DNA from: Coptis chinensis
Lineage: Eukaryota > Streptophyta > Magnoliopsida > Ranunculales > Ranunculaceae
Length of the DNA: 64,000 nt
NCBI GenBank assembly: GCA_015680905.1
Contig: CM027381.1
Coordinates: forward strand, 86,701,501-86,765,500
Direction of reading: 5' to 3'
The notes under the pieces are model-generated. The model did no database searches. It was not told where the DNA came from and saw only the letters and a list, made by a program, of their open reading frames with translations. Position 1 is the stretch's first letter. Each line of letters starts with the position of its first letter. Positions 11,001 through 22,159 of this stretch are shown piece by piece. A program made the translations under genes and the position numbers.

Positions 11001-11975
11001 CAATACAATGAGGGTTGACTTGCTTAGGAAATAAAGGAAATATAATCAGCTTACCAAATAAGGCTAATTCAAATCCACGTTTCTCCTCACAACAGATTTG
11101 AAATCAGTTTCACTAATGCATTCCATCTATATAACAAGTCAGTAATGAGCTTACTCATTTAGTTGAAGGGAATCTATATCATTATTTGGGCCTACTTACT
11201 GGCATGTGGCATATACCACCTCGCGAATCTGCTTCACAATTAAAGGAACTTTTCAATTTTTATAAGCCAGGCCATTAACTTTCCATTGAATTTTCATCCT
11301 TTTTGCAGAAAGTTTAGACATTTGGAAACAAAGGAATTTTTGGCATGCTAGCTTATGTCCGTGACATTGGATCATCGTCGCCAAAAATTATGATTTGAAT
11401 CAATTTATTTTGTTCAAAGTAAGTTACTGCTGGAAGCTCTCATTGAGTCGTAAATCTGAAATGCTGGACAGAAATGAAAATATGTCGATCTTTCACCAGT
11501 TCAAACTACAATTTTGTTCTACAAAAACAAAACAAAAAACTTTGCAATATATGCCAAGTTAGACAAGTTATAGAACCACAAACATAATTGCCAACATTCC
11601 GCTGCAACTGCTGAGCTTCGGATGTTTTTTTAAACATCGCGAAGGAAAATACATAGATGGTATCTTTAGACCTGCCTCCTACATAGAAAGTACTACAGTA
11701 AACGTGATAACAAATATTATTAAAGGGACACTGAGATGTGTGAAAGTCAAGTCAAATATTCACCCATAATGGATGAAACAGAACGAACATCTTGATGCCT
11801 TTGAAGCTAATGATACATGATGTTGATAAGGAAGAGTGAAAAAAAAAGGGTCAGAGTTCAATATTGAAATAATTCATTAAACAGGGCCAGAGTTCAATAT
11901 TATTACATTGCAGATGCAACAAATTAAGCTAATATACTCCGATGGTTTAGTAACATGAATAAGTATGAATGACCT
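11001..11975. other. Promoter and intergenic sequence between GH17 genes
   Basis: Bases 11001-11400 match the upstream regions of the other copies (480-900, 5345-5510, 18170-18660). From 11400 to 11975 there is no coding sequence; the last 100 bases are the 3' UTR of the next gene. Confidence 0.45.
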
Positions 11976-14900
11976 TTACCATAAGGGGTAAACAGGTTTC
12001 ATGTTCGGATAGAAGCTGCCAAAGTTCTGCTCAACACCCTGAGGTTTGAGGTCCTCATTAAACATAGCGAAAATGAATGTATCTCTCGCAAGCCCAGGTG
12101 TTCTTGGTGTTCCTTTTCTAAAAGCCTTTTTGAGATTGTTGTTATAAATTCTTGCATTATCGATAGTTGCATAGGTTGGATTACCAGCACTAGGCCAACC
12201 AGTTTCGGAAACAACAATGGCTACATCTTTGCCACCTGTCACCCGATACGCCGCCGCTAAAAATGCATCTAACATGGCGTCATATAGGTTGTAATAAGCT
12301 AAGCCTTGATCCATAAAAATTGGAGTTGGTGATTGGAATAAAGCATAATCCAAACTAATTTTTGTAGGATCAGAGACCAGCGCAAAATATGGGTATACAT
12401 TGACCATGATAGGGCTAACTTCCGAGGTCAGGTATTTAATAATATCACTCATGAAACTGGCTGATTCATTTGAGAAAGCTCCACTCGATGGAGGATATGA
12501 GGTGCCAAGAACGTTAGTTGGGACCACTGTAGTAATCTTGATATTCTCATATAGCCCAGCTGCTCGAAAACTTGCATCTAAGTTTCGTATGGCAGGAAAC
12601 ACGTATTGGGCATAGGGTCCAGGGATCACTTCATTTCCGACTGTGATATAGTCAATGAATACATCCTTGTAGTAGGGAACATAATTTTCTTGAATCCAAT
12701 TATCTGCAGCTTCTCTACTCTGCGCAAGATTTACTAGATCACCATTTTTAACCCCCACGGATACTATGATGTCGTTACCTCTTAATGCTTCTAGGACTTC
12801 ATGATTTGGTTCAAAAATCCTGACACCTTTTATTCCCTTTTCCCTGATGAGTTTAATTACATCCTTTGGGGCCGGTAGATTGTCCCCTAGCAATCCATAG
12901 TTGATGCCAAGAACTGCCTCTGCATCTGCAGCGTTGGTGATTAGAATTTAAAAGGTTATATTAGCATTTTCAAACTAAATTAAGCGCATCCATAGTATAA
13001 AAAATACAAAACCTAAAATTTTTACAACGATGCGGGAACTACGAAAAAATTCTGAAAAAAACATCCTATCATTTTCATTATCATCGCCAAAAATACCAAA
13101 TGTAAGGATTGGAATTGCTTTCTGGATTCGAATGGACTAGACTGGATCATCACATGTACTTAACAATTGGCAGATGACATTTTCATCTTTGTAAATGACT
13201 AAATGGGGATATAAGGGGTCTTAGACTCTTGAAGAAGATGCTTATCTCTTATCAGTGCTCATTGCTCAGCTGGTCAGTTTTTCAATTCTTCAAAGAGCAA
13301 GATTTTCATGGAGGCTATGCCTATAGCGAAGAAACAAAGAGTGTCAACTCTCTTTGGGTTTCAAGAAGGAACTCTGCCTGAGAAATATTTAGGTGCTCCC
13401 ATTTTCAAAGGCAAAATTACTAGAGGTGACATTCAGGTGCTAGTGGAGAAGGTAAAGAAAAGAGCAAGCGGGTGGGCAGGTCGAATGCTATCCTTTCAAG
13501 GTAGAGTTGTCATTGCTCAATCCATTTTAAACAGTCTTCCAGTCTACAACATGTCAGTTTATAAATGGCCTTCAAAATGCATCAAAGATTGTGAAGATGC
13601 AATAAGGAACTTCATATGGTCGGGGGACCCTACTGTAAGAAAGGGTATTACTCTCAAGTGGGAAAAAGTTTGCAAGCCTCGAGAAGAGGGTGACCTGGGG
13701 CTAAGGAAGCTTAGAGAAATAAACTTATCTCTTCTTATGAAGCTTGCCTGGTCTTTCCTAGATGGTAAAACTGAATGGAGTAAGTACATGTTGAGCAAAT
13801 TCACTATAAGGTCAAGAGATTGGATCTCCTACTACAAAAAATCTTTAGTATGGCCTGGGCTTCAGTGGGCTCTTCAAGAAATGTCTCCCCACTTGAGTTG
13901 GATTGTAGGACAAGGGAGAGATATCAAGCTATGGCAAAATGACTGGTCGGACATTGCAGTGGCTGATAGAGTCCAAGGGATGAATTGGAAGGAATTTACA
14001 GCAAGAGTTTCCGACATTATCATTGATAACAACTGGGCAATTCCACCTCAAGCCTCTGCAGTTCTTACAAGAGCTGGTATTGATGTTACCTTGTTACTGC
14101 CCCCTTCAGGTGAAACACATGATACTAAAATTTGGAAGTCTGCTAAGGATGGGAAATTCACAGTTAAAGAAGCATATGATGCTGTCAGGAAAAGAGAAAA
14201 CATGGTTAATTGGCACAAATGGATTTGGTCAAAGCACATACACCCGAGGGCAGCTGGCTTAGTATGGAAACTGCTCCAAAAGGCAGTCCCAACGGATGAT
14301 AGAGTTAGTTAAGAGGAAAGGTATACCTCTTGCTTCAAAATGCAGATTTTGCGACAAGAATGAGGAAAACATTGTTCATATGCTATGGGAATGTAACATA
14401 ATTAAGAACCTATGGGTTTGGCTTGCTGACATGCTCAAAGTCTCTCCTCCTAGCTGGAACCTTCAAGGCATCATGAGAGCATCGATCGACTTGAGCCCTA
14501 TTAGAAAGGAACTCTGGAATGCAGATGCAATCCATCTTATGGCACAAATATGGAAAACTAGGAATGGAATATACTTTGATGATCGATGACAAACTGAATA
14601 AATGGAGGTTAAAGAAGGAGGTCATCAAGGGTATTAAAGTTGCTGGTCTGGTGTCTACTGGCCACATGTACAACTCGGTGGAAAACTTATCTATTCTTCA
14701 CTTTTTAAACATCAAAGGAAGGGTGAGGGCAACAACAAGAATTAGTAAAGCATCATGGAACCCTCCACTAATAGGGTTTGTGAAAGCAAACACTGACGGT
14801 TCGGCTCTTGGCAACCCAAGTCTTGGTGGTGCAAGAGTAATATTCAGAGGAAACAATGCAGAGTTGCTGGGAGTTCTAGCCCATGGAATGGGGATGACTA

Positions 14901-16811
14901 CAAGCTATGAGGCTGAATGTACAACCATTGTACTGGCAGCTGAAGTGGCTGGAGGTAAGAACTGGAAACAACTATGGGTAGAATTTGATTCAAAGTCTGC
15001 AGTCTTGGCCTTCGGAAAAGGCACAATTCCTTGGAAAGTGTAAGCTAGGTGGAAGAGAGCTATTCATAAGTTTGACTATTGACACATTTCTCACATATAT
15101 AGAGAAGCCAATTTCGGAGCGGATACGGCAGCAAAGAAGGGTGCAACACTCATTCCAAAATACACGTTATGGAGCTATACAAGACCAAGTTATATCACAA
15201 AACTACATTCTTTAGGGCCATTTGTTTTTGCCTCTTATAAGACCTTGATGTCTTATAACATCTTATAAGATGTGGCCCATTGATTTTGGACATTTTTTTG
15301 GTTTGTTTTTTGCCTCTTATAAGAGGCATTCTACTAGAAATGTTTTATAAGAGGCTCCAATTCTATAAGTACTAAAATTGAATCTACTTCAATTCTATAA
15401 GTCTTATAACTTGAAAAATAACTCAAACACCCCTGTCCATATACCCCTAGCCTCATTTCTCTCTTCTTCCCTTTTCATTATCTTCTTCTCCAAATAACTT
15501 CATTGCCCTAAACACCACCGGCTACCACCACCACCACCACCAAACTATTAAAACCACCACCATCATCACCACCACCACTACCACCACCATCATCACCTCC
15601 ATCACCACTACCACCGTACTATTAAGACTATCACCACCATCATCACCGTGCAATTAAAACCACCACCACTTCTACTACTACCACCACCACCATCACTACC
15701 TCCACCACCACTACCACCACCGTACTATTAAAACTATCACCACCACCACCACCACCGTACTATTAAAACCACCACCACTTCTACTACTACCACCACCACC
15801 ATCACTACCTCCACCATCACTACCACTGTACTATTAAAACTATCACCACCACCACCACCGTACTATTAAAACCACCACTACTTCTATAACTATCACCACC
15901 ACCATCACTACCACCGTGTTATTAAGACCAATATCATCACATCCACTACCACCACTACCACCACCACCACTACCACCGTACTATTAAGACTATCACCACC
16001 ACCACCACAGTACTATTAAGACATCCACTATTTCTACTACCACCACCACCGTACTATTAAGACCAATATCATCACCTCCATTACCACTACCGCCAATTAA
16101 AATATTTTCCTAAAATCGATATTCTAATTATCAAAATTGATTTGAAATCGAAAATCAAACTATACGCTTGTTTCAAATTAATCTATTCAAGTTAAATGTG
16201 ATGTAAAGTAGGGTTATATTTGTCAAATAACCATCTATAAGATGTCATGTATTTGTTTTTTCTATTTTTACAAGCGCTTATAAGAATAACTTAAAATGAA
16301 AAACAAATCACTTTATAAGACCATTTTATAAGACCCTCTTATAACACATGGTCTTTAGGAGATATTTTAGGACAGATTTAAATCGCCGCAATCCAGCCCG
16401 AAACCCCGAACTTATGATCTGGTTAGCTGTCCAGTAGGGTCAGCGAAAGAAAAATAATAAAAACTCGTATTGTTGTTAGAGTATTGTTAATGTTCTTATT
16501 TTGTGATAAAGTGATACAGTTTGGACCTTGGATACGTTGCATTAATCATTATTCATTACAGATGAAAATCATATGAGGTCTATTTTTCTCTCTCTGTACA
16601 ATGTGTTACGCTGCACCATTGGAGCTTGGAGATTAAGTGAACTGTTCAGTATGTATATTTACAGGGCTTAATATCTAGCTTTAAAAAAAAAAATGTAATT
16701 ACTGCTGGATAAAAGTGAAATTAGTTTAGTACTGAACTTACTTATAGTGCTTATCTGCTGAGATATAATTATAATCATGGCCATGATCGACTTTGCCCAA
16801 GTACGTTCCAT
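11976..16811 (-). CDS. Glucan endo-1,3-beta-glucosidase (GH17) with a 3.8 kb transposon-filled intron
   Basis: The catalytic exon is 11976-12925. The matching signal-peptide exon is 16742-16811: 23 codons (MERTWAKSIMAM...) plus one base, ending at a GTAAGT donor. Both borders are phase 1 and join to give Asn24, so the protein is 339 residues, the family length. The acid/base Glu122 is in GNEVIPG, the nucleophile Glu264 in VVSETGWPSAG, and the end is PVYPLW. The signal peptide resembles that of the 1684-2700 copy (AKSI, SQQI). The 3816-base intron holds a LINE remnant on the opposite strand, which itself holds a hAT-like element; nothing seen destroys the splice sites. A further non-coding leader exon lies at 18060 to about 18125. 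The exon assignment is inference from homology, phase and splice signals. Confidence 0.82.
15217..16351. mobile_element. hAT-like non-autonomous element nested in the LINE
   Basis: An exact 8-base duplication TCTTTAGG flanks it (15209-15216 and 16352-16359). The ends GCCATTTGTTTTT and ...ACACATGG are imperfect inverted repeats, and words of the type CTCTTATAAGA recur near both ends. Removing the element and one duplicate rejoins the LINE RNase H frame without a shift (TKLHSLGDILGQI, then stop), which supports the borders. The inside is mostly ACC/CCA microsatellite and has no gene. Confidence 0.75.
15511..16095. repeat. ACC/CCA-rich microsatellite tract
   Basis: Runs of CCA/CCACCAT are interspersed with longer repeats containing GTACTATTAAAACC, present about ten times. 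This is a higher-order tandem array inside the nested hAT-like element. Confidence 0.85.
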
Positions 16812-18059
16812 TATCTTTGTGTCGCTAGATTGTTCGATCTAACCAACAAGCCACTGTCAGCAAATTGATCAATATAATCATAAATTATAAGAACATTAAG
16901 CATTTCAATCTTGATCTTCCTTTTGTAGAAATTACAATTTACTCTTCACCAACTAACATTTTCACTAGCAGACTCATTTGGTATTGCAGTAATGCATAAG
17001 ATTTAATAATAAAAAAGTAAATCAGAATTTATGCTAAATCGATTAATTTTGTAATTTATGCTACTAGTCGTTTTTAGTTTTTAACTGGTTAGGTGGTTAC
17101 TAGTATTTGAGTGGCTTAAGTTCGAGGGCCTAGCTAGGGTAATTAATATAAAACATCACTTAAAGTGACCATAAAAAAACTCCACCACTAAAGCCAATAA
17201 AGAAGCCAATGAAGAAGCCGAATTTTGGTTACCATAAAAAATAAAAAAAATCCAAATTTTGGTGGAGGTGTTCCCAATACAATAGAGATTATCTTCATGA
17301 AAAATCATCTCATTTGAAGATGTATAATCTCTTCAAAAATTGTTTAAAATGTTATTCCAACACCTAGATTTTTCGAAACAACTTTTGTCAAGGTTAAATT
17401 TATTCAATTGATGTACTAATTTTTTTGTTGGGGTGTTCTCCTTTAGAGAAAGAATATCTCCACTAAAAATTATCACTCAATTCATCTTGTACGTCCATGT
17501 TTACTGGTGGTTAGGTTATTCATTTGGAGTTACTATAAGCTACGTATAAGCTAGGTGGAATTCATATAACCATCCCCAAAGGGAACAAAAATTGAGTATT
17601 CAAATAAGTAATCTTACACCAGATATTCAAAGTGGGAATTCTTAAACACAATTCATTTGTAATTACCAAAAATTAATAAATATATTCATTCTACTATCAA
17701 TGGGAATTCTACACAAGATTCCGCATTGTGAGTGTCTTACATTTCTATCTTCTGTTGGGATGAGTGTCTTCCAAATGATAGTTTTGAGTTTTGACACCAA
17801 CTGGATGCATACAAAAATATTTCTAAAAGACAAAAGTTAAAACAAACCCAACTCAATACTCCGTGCCCTAAGACCCTAACAGTTTTGCCGTAAGCCACAC
17901 TGCCCAAATTGATCATCCTATCTCGCCCCTTTGATGGACCTGACCATTGGGCTCATATCGCTTTTTTAGTTCCAACCATGGCGGCCTAGTGGACTAGCAT
18001 TCCAATATATGTTAGATTCCTAATAAACATAAAGCAGAAAAAGAAGATATACTACTTAC
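16812..18059 (-). other. Leader intron of the 11976-16811 GH17 gene
   Basis: The stretch lies between the signal-peptide exon and the leader exon. A plausible acceptor (CTGACAG) ends at about 16854, leaving about 40 leader bases before the ATG. The rest is AT-rich and without coding sequence; 17880-18059 matches the start of the window. Confidence 0.4.
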
Positions 18060-18157
18060 CGAATAGCTTAGAGGAACAGAAAGCAGAAGAAGAATCAAGA
18101 ATGACTTGAGATGCTCTTGCTACCAATAGTCGCTTTGAGCTCCCTTTCTTATATAGA
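18060..18157 (-). promoter_or_regulatory. TATA box and non-coding leader exon of the 11976-16811 GH17 gene
   Basis: The minus strand reads CTATATAAG at about 18147-18156. A leader free of ATG follows (with CATCTCAAGTCATTC, shared with the other GH17 leaders) and ends at a GTAAGT donor after 18060. The same arrangement is found at 371-500. The assignment to the downstream gene is inferred, since no other GH17 body lies between. Confidence 0.55.
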
Positions 18158-18160
18158 ATA

Positions 18161-18739
18161 CCATGATTGTTGATCTCTTAGGAAAGGAACGACATTCAAT
18201 TAGCTTCCGAAAAATGACATACAAATATGGTTAAATTTTAATGTGCATTTCTCCATACAAGATATAATTGGGAATCAAATTTCTCTCATTCATGTCACCT
18301 GTAAAACATCCATATATAAATATGATGAATAATTTGGAAAAAATCTGCTTACAGCCTATGGATTTTTTCAAGAAAACCTTGATTTTTGAAGATTTGGTGT
18401 TAATTGTCAATCATCATTTTTGGGCAACTTATTGACATACCAATAATTAAATTGTTTTAACATTACTACATTGCCAAATCTACCACCACTCATTAGCAAC
18501 TTTCTATTTTTTTTAAAGCAGTTATTCACGGTTAGTTGAACCTTATAGTTTGAGAGTATAGAATTTCAATTACCGCCACGAAATGATTTTTCGGTGGTTC
18601 ATGTCCATTGACATTGGATCATTCTCATGGAAAATTATGATTCAGATTAATGTTGTTTGTTTATAGTATAGTACAAAATATCGTGCCAGTTCAATATATC
18701 GGATGAGCCATTTCTAAATATTTTTTTGTAGATACCAAG
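18161..18739. other. Upstream region of the GH17 cluster
   Basis: No gene is seen. Part of it (about 18590-18660) matches the upstream sequences of the other copies, marking the right edge of the duplicated GH17 unit. Confidence 0.4.
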
Positions 18740-20561
18740 TAGGGGTGGCAGTTTTGTACACGACCCGCTAACCCGACACAAAATTAGCGGGTTTGGGTTG
18801 GAAAAAAAGGCTTTTGGGTCATTTAAGGGTTGACCCGCCAAACCCGTCAAATAAATGGGTTGGGTTAGGGTCACACATGTTAACCCGAGTAACCTGCTAG
18901 TATACCCGATTAGTTCCCAGGTCCAATGGGTCGGGTCATCAACCCGTGACCTGTATGACCTGTTTTAAGTCCTTAAACATATATGTTTCCGAATTTTATT
19001 AAATCTCATAATCCCAATTACCTAAAAGAAAATGGGTCCTATTACTGACGGACCCCAATTTGTGTTGGGCGGACTCCCACCAAAAAAACAATTATTACAA
19101 GTTTGCCATTAGTTTCAAAAAATCTAAAAAAAAAACAATTATTACAAGTATGCTATTGGTCCAAAAATTTGAATTCAAACCCCAAACTTAAACGCCGGCT
19201 TAGGTCGTTCGGACTAAGTCCCGGGCGACTTGGCCACACGTTTTGGGACTTAGGTGTGGCGGTCGTTTGGACTAAGTCCCAAACGGTTGTCAGTCGTTTG
19301 GGACTTAGTCAACGATCCGCCACACCCGGTCAAGAGCCCAAAACACGTAACTATATATTTTTTCAAAGTTCAAATCCCAAACGACATACATCGGCCGTCG
19401 TTTTGGACTAAGTCCAAACGGTGTGGCCATATCGTTGGAGACTTACTCCAAACGGTGTGGCCATGTCGTTTGGGATTTTTCTACGTCCAAATGGTGTGAC
19501 CATTTTTTTCTAAGTCCAAATCCCAAACGACATGGCCACATCGTTTTGGACTCGATCGCACGGTGTGGTCATGCCGTTTGGGATTTGAACTTTGAAAAAA
19601 AATTCAAAGTTCTGTTTTTTGGGCTCTTAACGGTGTGGCCGGGTCGTTTTTGACTAAGTTCCAAACGGGTGTGGTCAAGTCGTTTGGGACTTTCAAAACG
19701 AAAAGGTGGTTTTGGACTAAGTCCCAACGCGGTGTGGCAAGTCGCGTTTGGGATTTAGTCCAAACGACCTAGCCGGGTCGTTTAAGTTTGGGGTTTCGAA
19801 TTCAATTTTTTGGACCAATGGCATATTTGTAATAATTGTTTTTTTTTTTAGATTTTTTGAAACTAATGGCAAACTTGTAATAATCGTTTTTTTGGTGGGA
19901 GTCCGCCCAACACAAATTGGGGTCCGTCATTAACAAGTACCAAGAAAATACTAAATAGAAAATGATCAACTAGATTTAGAAGGATAAGCTGGCAATCCAG
20001 CATATAGAATATTATAGATTCATTCAATAAAATATATTATCACGTACATTAACATTGAACCCTTACCCTAGTCTCAATTATATAAAGAGAACAATGAAGC
20101 CGTCAAAGTCACAATAATATTTGCATTTATTTAATAATAGGTTTGCCCACGAGGTAGCAAAGTGGATAAACTGGACATGCATGGTTGTTGTTTCTAGTTT
20201 GGTTATGTTTTTTGTTTGGCTAATAGGTTGTTTCACTTGTTTGGTTCAGGCGTTTAGCAGATGCATGTGCTTCAACAACTCTGCGCACTTTTGTAAGTTC
20301 TTTTATTATTTAGATTAATAAATATTCTTTATCCAAAAGAAAAAAAAAATAGAACTTACGGGTTATCTGTTAACCCGATCCGAAATTGACCCGGCTTAGC
20401 GGGTCACCCGTTGGATAACCCGTTATATATGCGGGTTGGGTTTGGGTTTGACAAACTTGACACGATTAGTAATTGGGTCGGGTTTGGGTTTGCTCTCCTA
20501 ACACGTGACCCGAGTATGACACGACACGAATCCGACCCAACACGACCCATTTCCACCCCTA
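18740..20561. mobile_element. Non-autonomous hAT element, 1.8 kb
   Basis: It begins TAGGGGTGG and ends CCACCCCTA, a well-known plant hAT terminal repeat. It is flanked by the 8-base near-identical duplication ATACCAAG (18732-18739) / ATACAAAG (20562-20569). Many ACCCG/CGGGT words of the sort usual near these ends occupy 18765-18960 and 20360-20540. No transposase is visible; the middle carries another inserted foldback element. Confidence 0.8.
19046..19929. mobile_element. Long-TIR foldback element nested in the hAT element
   Basis: The arms 19046-19205 and 19770-19929 are inverted copies of about 160 bases, starting TGACGGACCCC. Between them lie repeated, alternately inverted units with the core GTCGTTTGGGA / CCAAACGGTGTGGCC (19200-19770). 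No coding capacity is seen. No convincing target duplication was found, so the superfamily (Mutator-like is likely) is not settled. Confidence 0.7.
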
Positions 20562-21206
20562 ATACAAAGTATATAAGATTAGTAAAATGAGGTCTCGAAT
20601 CATTGAAATCCTTGTAAACTTTCATAAAAATCGTGATGTATTGGAAATTATCGCCAATAAGGGGAGCTAACTAATAAAACTTAGCAAATCAATGTATTTC
20701 ACAAAATGTGACATTTTAGACTATTTTTATTTATTTATTTTATTTTTGAAAAAGTTATAGGGTTGAGACAGACCCCTACAATGTTGATTAAACTTCAAAG
20801 AGTAGTTACAAACCTTTTTAAGAGTATGGTCATTAGAGGGAGAATCATCACTACAACACTAGGCTCTAATGAAAATATAAACAACCAATTTTTTGTAACT
20901 CACTAAGTCATAACTATAAGCAACGGGTACTTGCAAACATAGTACAAAATATCGCGATATGTATTGAGTTTTCATAAAAATATATGATAATATTCAGGAT
21001 ATCAATTTGAGATATTCAAATGCCTCAAGTGCAATTATCGTTGGAATATCCTCAAATATCGTAATATAATCATGATATCTTGATATTTAAAAAATACCGT
21101 GATATTTACATACATTTTATCATAACAATTACTCTAGTACTCCTCAAATTCTCTTCTTCATCAACATTTTCACCCAGGTTCAAAGCTCTCAACTCATAGA
21201 CTCAAT
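20562..21206. other. AT-rich sequence without a gene
   Basis: GATAT/ATATC words are frequent at 20940-21120. No coding sequence or clear element is seen. Confidence 0.4.
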
Positions 21207-21355
21207 TACAATAGAACCTCGATAATATAATACCCTTTTGGGATGAGACAAAATCCATTAATTAAATGATTTTAATTAATTGGTAAATAACAATGTATAT
21301 TAATTAATGAATAAAGTTACAGTTATTAATTTTCTAATTATATTTATTATTAATT

Positions 21356-21553
21356 CATGTAATAAGTGGGACATAAATTTGGTTTTTGAAAACTTATAAT
21401 ATATATTTTTTTTGATAAATTATGTGCAATATATAAGGTGTTAAGGATCATATGCTATCACTGGGGGCCTAAGATCGAACATTCAGGTCAGAAGGTAGTC
21501 ATTGACATGTATGTTTTTTTTAAGTGGAAATTTGATTGATAATGAATGATAAC

Positions 21554-21614
<61 letters not shown>

Positions 21615-21707
21615 TATAAATTTACCAAATGTTCTATTATGTATATAAGCTAGGAAATATGTATATGTCAGAATTATATTATATATATGATCATTATCAT
21701 ATAGTAA
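21356..21707. repeat. First copy of an approximately 390-base tandem unit (left part)
   Basis: The unit starts CATGTAATAAGTGGGACATAA, includes AATATATAAGGTGTTAAGGATCATATG and ends TTATCATATAGTAA. It continues after the Helitron at 46505 and is repeated from about 46603 and 46995. This copy also holds a 58-base T run (21556-21613), which explains its greater length. Confidence 0.65.
21556..21613. repeat. Poly(T) tract of 58
   Basis: An uninterrupted T run within the left copy of the tandem unit. It is absent from the copies on the right. Confidence 0.9.
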
Positions 21708-22159
21708 TCTTATATATAATGGGAAAACTTGCCCCCGTTATTAGTCCCCGTATTCTCCTTTTTATACCAAGATTTTTAATCTAAAGGGTACCCAAAAGTT
21801 TCACCCACCAAATTTTAGAAATGCATTAAGTGTAAGGGTATGTTTGTCCTTCAACAACAAACTTAAAAACAAAAAAAAACAACGGAAAAACACGGTAACT
21901 TCTACATTCAAAATATGAGCGAGCCAAAAGACACCGTTTCAACCCCATTTTCCATCTCTGCCTTCTCCATCTCTAACTTCTCCATCTCTGTTTCCTTCTA
22001 TTAAAAACTCCATTACAAACTCCAATTTCATTTTTTAAACTCCATTACTAACTCCCATTACGAACTCCAATTTCATTTTTTTATATTCTCTTTTGTATAT
22101 TCTCTTCTCTACCTCTTATTATCAATCTCCTTTTTTTTTTTAAGAATTGCACTGACGCA

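Larger units (their letters stand above)
13166..16465 (+). pseudogene. Degenerate LINE (non-LTR retrotransposon) in the GH17 intron
   Basis: Only the C-terminal part of the ORF2 polyprotein survives. The reverse transcriptase active-site word ADDIFIF is at 13170-13190, followed in the same frame by three stops and then SAGQFFNSSKSKIF. A long open stretch (13308-14312) carries YLGAPIFKGK and the thumb region. The zinc-binding zf-RVT part follows a frameshift near 14306 (GIPLASKCRFC), then another frameshift near 14570. The RNase H domain comes next (DGSALGNPSLGG, YEAEC, HISHIYREANFGADTAA), with a stop at 15041. The end of the frame is split by the insertion at 15217-16351 and finishes at TAA near 16380. 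An A-rich tail may lie at 16446-16465. Orientation is opposite to the host gene. It is clearly dead. Confidence 0.85.

Noticed and set aside
15511..16095. Possible CRISPR-like array because of regularly spaced repeats
   Set aside because: The units are ACC microsatellite with imperfect higher-order repeats, without unique spacers, and this is a plant nuclear sequence.
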